Source: Microcaldota archaeon
GTDB taxonomy: Archaea; Micrarchaeota; Micrarchaeia; Anstonellales; Anstonellaceae
DNA length: 9,178 bases
Reading direction: 5' to 3'
Assembly: GCA_026396355.1 (NCBI GenBank)
Contig: JAPLWY010000062.1
Coordinates: 778-9,955 of the forward strand
Part shown: positions 5,108 to 9,178 of the stretch, in pieces
How the letters are laid out: each line of letters opens with the position of its first letter
Position numbering within the stretch: position 1 is the stretch's first letter
Made by a program: the position numbers and the translations under genes
The notes under the pieces: model-generated
Seen by the model: the letters and a program-made list of their open reading frames with translations, nothing else
What the model was told of the DNA's origin: nothing
Databases searched by the model: none

Positions 5108-5556
5108 TCCTTTTTCTTCTTCTGTATTTCGAGTATGTCTCCCAGTGTCATTCCCTTTCCCTGCTTGTCCTTCACATTCACCGCTGCGCCGCTTGTGGAC
5201 TCTGCCAGAAGCTTTATGCCAAGCTCCTTTTCCAGCTTGTGCGCAAGCTTCTCGTCAGGCAAAGTTTTCTCATGCTCCACCCTTTCCAAAAAAGAATGCT
5301 TCTCATTTATCCTCTCGGCAAGCACTTCCAACGGCAATCCCATTCTCTTGCGCGCGCCTGCAATGAGCGCGCCGTAGCCGTCCACAACTTCCAGCTCCTG
5401 TCTTATTCTGGGGGCGTCTTCGCCAACCTCGCGCGCATACTGCGGCCCGCGCACTATCTTCCCGGTTCCTGAGCAATTCTGGCATACATTGAGCTTTGCG
5501 CCCTCAACGGCTATGAGATATTCAGCACCATCAGCGCCACAGATGTCGCATTCCAT
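5104..5556 (-). CDS. Archaeal multiprotein bridging factor 1 (MBF1)
   Basis: This 150-residue protein has the archaeal MBF1 layout. An N-terminal zinc ribbon (ECDICG at 2-7 and VCQNCSG at 24-30, so Cys3, Cys6, Cys25 and Cys28) is joined by a variable linker to a Cro/C1-type helix-turn-helix (about 61-116) with YGALIAGARKRMGLPLEVLA. A lysine-rich tail follows. MBF1 is linked in archaea to transcription and, by binding to the small ribosomal subunit, to translation. The ATG at 5556 is preferred over the GTG at 5565 because GGGTG at 5567-5563 is then six bases upstream and the Cys motif follows at the usual distance. It is divergent from the M50 protease gene. Confidence 0.92.
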   Translation of the reverse strand: MECDICGADGAEYLIAVEGAKLNVCQNCSGTGKIVRGPQYAREVGEDAPRIRQELEVVDGYGALIAGARKRMGLPLEVLAERINEKHSFLERVEHEKTLPDEKLAHKLEKELGIKLLAESTSGAAVNVKDKQGKGMTLGDILEIQKKKKD

Positions 5557-5589
5557 AAGAAGCACCCGCCATATCTATTTGATAAAACC

Positions 5590-5598
5590 TTATATTGT
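5590..5598. promoter_or_regulatory. Shared TATA element between MBF1 and the M50 protease
   Basis: CTTATATTG reads as a TATA box on both strands. It is about 25 bp before the M50 start at 5619, predicting a leaderless mRNA. It is about 38 bp before the MBF1 ATG at 5556, predicting a short leader with GGGTG. Confidence 0.5.
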
Positions 5599-5618
5599 TT
5601 GCTGGCTGAAGCATCGCC

Positions 5619-7055
5619 ATGGACAACCAAAGCAAGCTAGCACTCGCCATCCTTTCGCTTTTAATCACTTCAGTATTTTTCTTCGGAATAATGGACGCTG
5701 CGCTTCCTGCAGTGGTGCGGTTCTTCCTCTGTGTTGCCGCTCTTTCTGCTTTTGGGCTTTCGCTCATGCATCTTTACAAGATTGAGGGCTGGTGGGGCTT
5801 GCTCTTGCTGCGGAGCAAGCACGGGCTGGGCACAGTGGAGTCTCTTTCGAAGAAATGGCCCAACTTCTGGCAGGACTTCTCGGATGTGGGGCTGGTGGTG
5901 GGCTATGGCGCGCTTGCGCACTTCCTGATGGGCAAACGCAAAATATCTTTCAGGAAAAAGCTCTCGATTTTCGCAATCGGCTACTTTTTCCTTATCTCTC
6001 TCTCAATGTTCATCGCGCCTCTGGCATCCTCTGCGCTGTTTTCCATGATCAGCGGAGGGGCCGAATTTGCAACAGCCGGCGCAAAGCTCTCATCCGAAAT
6101 ATCTGCCATCGAATACATGCGCTATGTGTTCATGGCGATCCTTCTCATTGGCGGGCTTGCCTCAATGGTGACTGTGAACATACTGATTTACGGCTGGTCA
6201 ATACTTTGGGCAATAATCGAGCTTTTCATAGGCACCTCCTCCCGCATAATGACTGCCACTCCTGGAGGCATGCCTCTCATTCCAGGCAAGAACCTTCCTC
6301 TTCTCGAAGGAATAGCCGCGCTTGCAGTGGTGCTTGCAGTGCATGAGGCATTGCACGGAATAATCGCGCGCATCCACAAGCTGCCGATAAAGTCCGCAGG
6401 GCTTGTATTCTTCGGTTTCCTCCCGTTCGGGGCATTTGTGGACATTGACGAGAAAAAGCTTTTCAAGGCGAAAAAAGAGACTCAGAATTCGGTGTTTGTT
6501 GCAGGCACTGCCGCCAATTTCGCAACCGCCATCATTTTCCTGGCGCTTTTCTTAGCATTCATCTTTGCAACCGAATCATTCCGCGTGAGCGGGGTGTTTG
6601 TGGAATCAGGCAGCCTTCCGCAGGGCGCGAGGATAATTTCGGTGAATGGCACTGCTTTGAGCACATTTGTGAACGTTTCCTTACTTCCCAACTCCACCTA
6701 CACAATTGCCACTGACCGCGGTGATTTTGAGCGCACCACTGACAAGGATGGCAGAATAGGCATAATGTACAGCGTTGCAGATTCCAGCGGCAAGTCTGGT
6801 GTGTTCCGCTATGCGAACGGGTTTGACTGGCTGCGCGCAATATTCGTCTTCCTTGCGCTCACATTCGCGCTGAACTTCACGATTGGCGTGATAAACCTGG
6901 TGCCCCTGCCATTTTTCCACAGGGCTGGTCCTCATCGCATTCATAGTCTCCATGCTTCCCTGGGTGCTGCGGTAATCGCGGGAAACAAACGGCTGCGCGG
7001 CAAGGCTAGCAGGAATGCCCATTGCTCAATAGCGCCATTTTTATTGCCAGATTGA
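5619..7055 (+). CDS. M50 (site-2-protease-like) intramembrane metalloprotease with embedded PDZ-like region; frame broken near 6918
   Basis: A multi-pass membrane protein. The zinc-binding HEALH (242-246) lies in AVLAVHEALHGIIAR; a core segment AGTAANFATA follows, then a PDZ-like stretch (VSGVFVESGSLPQGARIISVNG), the usual archaeal M50 order. The second family motif, NxxPxPxxD, reads N426-L-V-P-L-P-F-F and then His instead of Asp, after which homology is lost. A +1 shift at 6921/6922 gives G-L-V-L-I-A-F-I-V-S and a final helix ending at a TAA at 6973-6975, so the ancestral gene probably ended there (about 452 residues). As it stands the frame runs to 7055 and overlaps the convergent gene by 50 bases, which is unlikely to be native. 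The substrate is unknown. S2P enzymes cleave membrane-tethered regulators or peptides. Confidence 0.88.
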   Translation: MDNQSKLALAILSLLITSVFFFGIMDAALPAVVRFFLCVAALSAFGLSLMHLYKIEGWWGLLLLRSKHGLGTVESLSKKWPNFWQDFSDVGLVVGYGALAHFLMGKRKISFRKKLSIFAIGYFFLISLSMFIAPLASSALFSMISGGAEFATAGAKLSSEISAIEYMRYVFMAILLIGGLASMVTVNILIYGWSILWAIIELFIGTSSRIMTATPGGMPLIPGKNLPLLEGIAALAVVLAVHEALHGIIARIHKLPIKSAGLVFFGFLPFGAFVDIDEKKLFKAKKETQNSVFVAGTAANFATAIIFLALFLAFIFATESFRVSGVFVESGSLPQGARIISVNGTALSTFVNVSLLPNSTYTIATDRGDFERTTDKDGRIGIMYSVADSSGKSGVFRYANGFDWLRAIFVFLALTFALNFTIGVINLVPLPFFHRAGPHRIHSLHASLGAAVIAGNKRLRGKASRNAHCSIAPFLLPD

Positions 7056-7299
7056 TTTCTTCCTTGGTCGAACGCTCCTGCTTGGCATTTTCAGCATTTA
7101 CTGTCACTACCACGGCTTTTCCGCTGCCGCCTGTGATTGCCAGCATGCCGTCTTCCAATGCTGCCTTTTCATTTGCAAGCGGCGGCGGTTTTTCGTTGTT
7201 CCTTTTTGCCACAATGGCCAAAATGCGCGCCAAAGGTTTATCGCCTAGCAAAATAACCGTTTTTGAGTTGTTATTTTCACCTACAATTCTCATATCCAT
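7006..7299 (-). CDS. Orphan 97-residue protein of unknown function
   Basis: I recognise no family. The protein begins MDMRIVGENN, then a hydrophobic-rich first half (TVILLGDKPLARILAIVAKR), a Pro-rich turn (KPPPL), a Gly-rich GGSGKAVVVTV strand and a charged C-terminal helix. No membrane segment is evident. The open frame extends upstream to a GTG at 7389, but the ATG at 7299 is chosen because AGGTG is at 7309-7305, five bases upstream, and the upstream extension looks non-coding. It is convergent with the M50 gene, whose restored stop leaves a 30-base gap, supporting both the M50 repair and this gene's end. Codon use resembles the neighbours. Confidence 0.65.
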   Translation of the reverse strand: MDMRIVGENNNSKTVILLGDKPLARILAIVAKRNNEKPPPLANEKAALEDGMLAITGGSGKAVVVTVNAENAKQERSTKEEINLAIKMALLSNGHSC

Positions 7300-7488
7300 A
7301 TGAACACCTTTTTGAATATTTTTTCCGTTTATTCTGGTGGAAAGCGCAAACAAGGGGCGAAAACAATTCCACGCAATTTCAGGGGGCACGCGCAGATTTG
7401 CCAGACCACGCCTGCCCGAAAACAGCTAGAAGTAGAAGAAAAAGCCAAAGCTGACCGTTGCATCCTCAATTGAAGGCGCTGTCATGCT

Positions 7489-7546
7489 TTGCATAGCATT
7501 ATTTCTGTGCACACAAGTATAAATACCTTCCCACTGCGCTATGCAA
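7489..7546. repeat. Split 9-bp inverted repeat around a tandem-TATA promoter
   Basis: TTGCATAGC (7489-7497) and its exact reverse complement GCTATGCAA (7538-7546) lie 40 bases apart. The right arm ends two bases before the proximal TATA box, in the BRE position. The left arm is upstream of the distal TATA. Placement suggests a two-site operator for looping or blocking. Confidence 0.5.
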
Positions 7547-7556
7547 GGTATAAAAT
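7519..7556 (+). promoter_or_regulatory. Two tandem TATA boxes before the winged-helix gene
   Basis: TATAAAT at 7519-7525 and TATAAAAT at 7549-7556 are 30 bp apart. The proximal box is about 26 bp before the ATG at 7578, giving a leaderless transcript. The distal one would give a leader of about 30 nt. No ribosome site precedes the ATG. Confidence 0.6.
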
Positions 7557-7577
7557 GCCTGCCTGCGACTTAACCGC

Positions 7578-8123
7578 ATGGCAGACCAACCAGCCGAAGA
7601 AGAGGAGAAAGCAGAAGAGCTGCTGCCCGAGGAGCCGTCCGAGAAAAAGTCAATTGCCAGCCGCGGCATCCCCTCAAAAGACTCGCTTTACCTTCCGCCT
7701 CACAACTCGCCAGAGCTTCGCTCTTTCCAGGACGCGAACGAGAACCTCACCAGAAACACTTGGAATGCAGAGGAAATAACCAACTTTGTTTTTCCCAAGC
7801 GCTACCAGCTGAAATACCACGAGACAGCCATCCTTTTCATCAGCCTGATTCTTGAGAAGACCACGCTTTCCGGAGAGGACATAGGGCACTTTGTCTCTCA
7901 AAACGGCATCTCAAAGGCGACCTTTTACAACCGCGTGCTTCCCCGCCTGCGCAGGGTGGGCATGATAAAGGTAGAGCGCCAGACACTGATAGCCCTTGAA
8001 AGCAAGCGCAAGTTCCGGCCGATGACAATCTCGCTTTCAAAGACATTCGGCAATTACCTGACAAAAATAGGAGACTCCTGGCTCGCATTGGTGGACGACG
8101 CGCGCAGCAGGAAGGGAAAGTAA
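7578..8123 (+). CDS. Winged helix-turn-helix protein with acidic N-terminal tail
   Basis: A 181-residue probable DNA-binding protein. Residues 1-60 are acidic and Pro/Glu-rich, likely disordered. Residues about 76-140 form a winged-helix fold: helix YHETAILFISLILEKT, then LSGEDIGHFVSQNGIS (97-112), recognition helix KATFYNRVLPRLRRVG (113-128) and wing IKVERQTLIAL. The C-terminal part (to 181) is basic. No effector domain or named family is recognised, so the target is unknown. The ATG at 7578 fits the proximal TATA spacing. The gene converges on the KaiC-like gene with two bases between stops. The inverted repeat at its own promoter makes autoregulation a reasonable inference. Confidence 0.75.
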   Translation: MADQPAEEEEKAEELLPEEPSEKKSIASRGIPSKDSLYLPPHNSPELRSFQDANENLTRNTWNAEEITNFVFPKRYQLKYHETAILFISLILEKTTLSGEDIGHFVSQNGISKATFYNRVLPRLRRVGMIKVERQTLIALESKRKFRPMTISLSKTFGNYLTKIGDSWLALVDDARSRKGK

Positions 8124-8125
8124 AC

Positions 8126-8956
8126 TCATTCATCCCGCTTCTTCAAATCGTAAAAGACAGTCTCGCCTGGGTAAATCCTCAGCCCTTCCCCCTCGACAAA
8201 CTCGAACGGGCAGAGCTTTTCAGAGTGCCTGCTTCCCCTCATCTTTATTATCTCGATTGCGCGGTAGCGGCTTGCCTGATAGCGCGGGTGGTGCAAATGT
8301 ATTACTCCGTCCGACAAGTACTCCATCCCGGTTGCCATCTTGAGCTTGTCAGTGTAAAGCCCCTCAGCTGACAGCAACGTAGTGCAGCCCCATTTCCTCA
8401 GCAGCTCAAACAGCATAAGCTCTGCCTCGCGCGCGCGGTAGAGGGACTCGAAAAGCATTGCATAGGACGTAAGGGAATCAATCGCCAGCCTTTTCGCGCC
8501 AATGGAGGAAATGGTGTCCCAAATCAGCCCGCCTCCCTCATCCACCAGCTTCTTCACTTCATGCGGGCGGTAGTTTATCGCTGCAAAAAGGTTCTCTTCA
8601 ATGAGCGGCTCAAAATCAAAGCCAAACGCCTTCATGTGCTTGAGTATGGACTCGCTTGGCTCTTCGAATGACAAAAGCACGCCCGGCTCTCCGTACTGCA
8701 CAGCGCCGTTGTACAGGAATTGCGCAAGAAAGGTGGTTTTCCCGCAGCCGGCCTCGCCCATCACAAGTGTCGTGCTGGACTGCTCCAGTCCGCCTCCGAC
8801 AAGCTCGTCCAATCCGTTTATTCCAGTGGCTATTTTCCCATCGGAAGCCAAGTTCCCAGCGCTTTCCTGCTGAAGTGGGGGTGATTTGGGCGCTGTCGGC
8901 TCTTGCCTGCGCGCCGGCTGTATGCTCGGCCTTATTTTTCCTGCTGCAACTGCCAT
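8126..8956 (-). CDS. KaiC/RadA-like P-loop ATPase (RecA superfamily)
   Basis: A single KaiC domain (about 40-276) preceded by about 38 Pro/Ala/Gln-rich disordered residues. The entry motif TGINGLDELVGGGL (44-57) is followed by a canonical Walker A GEAGCGKTT (67-75), LLSFEEP (94-100) with the catalytic Glu pair, Walker B LAIDSLT (157-163) and the C-terminal KMRGSRHS (238-245), which contacts the neighbouring subunit's nucleotide in KaiC proteins. An active ATPase is therefore expected. Archaeal single-domain KaiC homologues act in motility, signalling or recombination; nothing here fixes the role. The ATG at 8956 fits the TATA box 26 bp upstream (leaderless). It is divergent from a second KaiC-like gene. 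Confidence 0.9.
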   Translation of the reverse strand: MAVAAGKIRPSIQPARRQEPTAPKSPPLQQESAGNLASDGKIATGINGLDELVGGGLEQSSTTLVMGEAGCGKTTFLAQFLYNGAVQYGEPGVLLSFEEPSESILKHMKAFGFDFEPLIEENLFAAINYRPHEVKKLVDEGGGLIWDTISSIGAKRLAIDSLTSYAMLFESLYRAREAELMLFELLRKWGCTTLLSAEGLYTDKLKMATGMEYLSDGVIHLHHPRYQASRYRAIEIIKMRGSRHSEKLCPFEFVEGEGLRIYPGETVFYDLKKRDE

Positions 8957-8977
8957 GTTTTGGATTCCCCGCGAACG

Positions 8978-8985
8978 TTTATAAA
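8978..8985. promoter_or_regulatory. Palindromic TATA box TTTATAAA shared by the two KaiC-like genes
   Basis: The 8-bp element is its own reverse complement. Its centre is 26 bp from the minus-strand ATG at 8956. On the plus strand a start of transcription about 26 bp away (near 9007) would lie downstream of the first ATG (8996) but upstream of the ATG at 9026. Confidence 0.6.
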
Positions 8986-8995
8986 TCTGCGGAGC

Positions 8996-9178
8996 ATGAA
9001 AACAACGTCAGAAAAACGTGAGCACATGCCATCCGACCTAGTCTTTCCAACCGGGATTGCCAGCCTTGATGACATACTGGGCGGCGGAGTGCCTACCTCT
9101 GGCAACATACTAATTTACGGCGATCCCCTGTGCGGCAAAAAACCCCTATTAATGCAGTTCATTTACGAAGGGCTCAAG
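8996..9178 (+). CDS. Second KaiC-like P-loop ATPase, partial, with a non-canonical Walker A
   Basis: The frame is open to the window edge (61 codons). It has the KaiC entry sequence PTGIASLDDILGGGVP, then GDPLCGKKPLLMQF. This P-loop has Lys where Walker A normally has the Thr or Ser that binds Mg(II), so ATP hydrolysis may be impaired or the family may use a variant loop. Two starts are possible. The ATG at 8996 gives ten extra residues (MKTTSEKREH). The ATG at 9026 is preceded by GTGAG (9018-9022) three bases upstream and fits the shared TATA box, so 9026 is the likelier true start. The longer frame is given because it is open. The rest of the domain is outside the window. Confidence 0.8.
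   Translation, partial: MKTTSEKREHMPSDLVFPTGIASLDDILGGGVPTSGNILIYGDPLCGKKPLLMQFIYEGLK

Noticed and set aside
5104..5565. GTG start for MBF1 at 5565
   Set aside because: That GTG is part of the GGGTG ribosome site serving the ATG at 5556, and archaeal MBF1 proteins place the first Cys pair close to the N-terminus.
7006..7389. Longer version of the orphan gene starting at the GTG at 7389
   Set aside because: The first 30 residues look non-coding, and a good ribosome site (AGGTG) stands five bases before the ATG at 7299.

Overview
The window is archaeal. It carries a flap endonuclease (FEN-1), an archaeal MBF1 with an N-terminal zinc ribbon, a fused winged-helix/CTP-dependent riboflavin kinase (RbkR type), a SerK-like ParB/sulfiredoxin-fold protein and two KaiC/RadA-like ATPases. 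Promoters are of archaeal style: TATA boxes about 26 bp upstream of the start codon (leaderless mRNAs), or slightly further upstream with a GGTG-type Shine-Dalgarno. Base composition is moderate, genes are short and intergenic gaps small. A small-genome (for example DPANN-like) euryarchaeote is possible, but the lineage cannot be fixed from sequence alone.

Layout. 1-279: C-terminus of an Asn-rich protein made of perfect 27-bp tandem repeats. 280-645: gene-poor, with a possible coding remnant. 646-1440 (-): SerK-like protein, divergent from 1623-2279 (+), the RbkR riboflavin kinase/regulator; palindromes and TATA boxes lie between. 2282-3291 (-): FEN-1 broken by a one-base frameshift near 3001-3006. 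3334-3750 (-): orphan protein with a TTG start and an inverted repeat at its promoter. 3871-4626 (-): ZIP metal transporter, divergent from 4724-5107 (+), a NikR-like ribbon-helix-helix regulator; two perfect palindromes lie between them. 5104-5556 (-): MBF1, divergent from 5619-7055 (+), a multi-pass M50 (site-2-protease-like) metalloprotease whose reading frame is broken at its last zinc-ligand motif. 7006-7299 (-): orphan small protein. 7578-8123 (+): winged-helix protein with a tandem-TATA promoter and a split inverted repeat. 8126-8956 (-): KaiC-like ATPase, divergent from a second KaiC-like ATPase that runs off the window; the pair shares one palindromic TATA box.

Functional links. The best-supported local system is metal homeostasis: a ZIP transporter back to back with a NikR-like regulator, with operator-like palindromes in the gap. 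The riboflavin kinase probably autoregulates. The KaiC-like pair, one with a canonical and one with a non-canonical Walker A, and the convergent winged-helix gene may form a second regulatory module; this is inference from position only. The two frameshifts in otherwise well-conserved genes suggest either indel errors in the assembly or real recent lesions.
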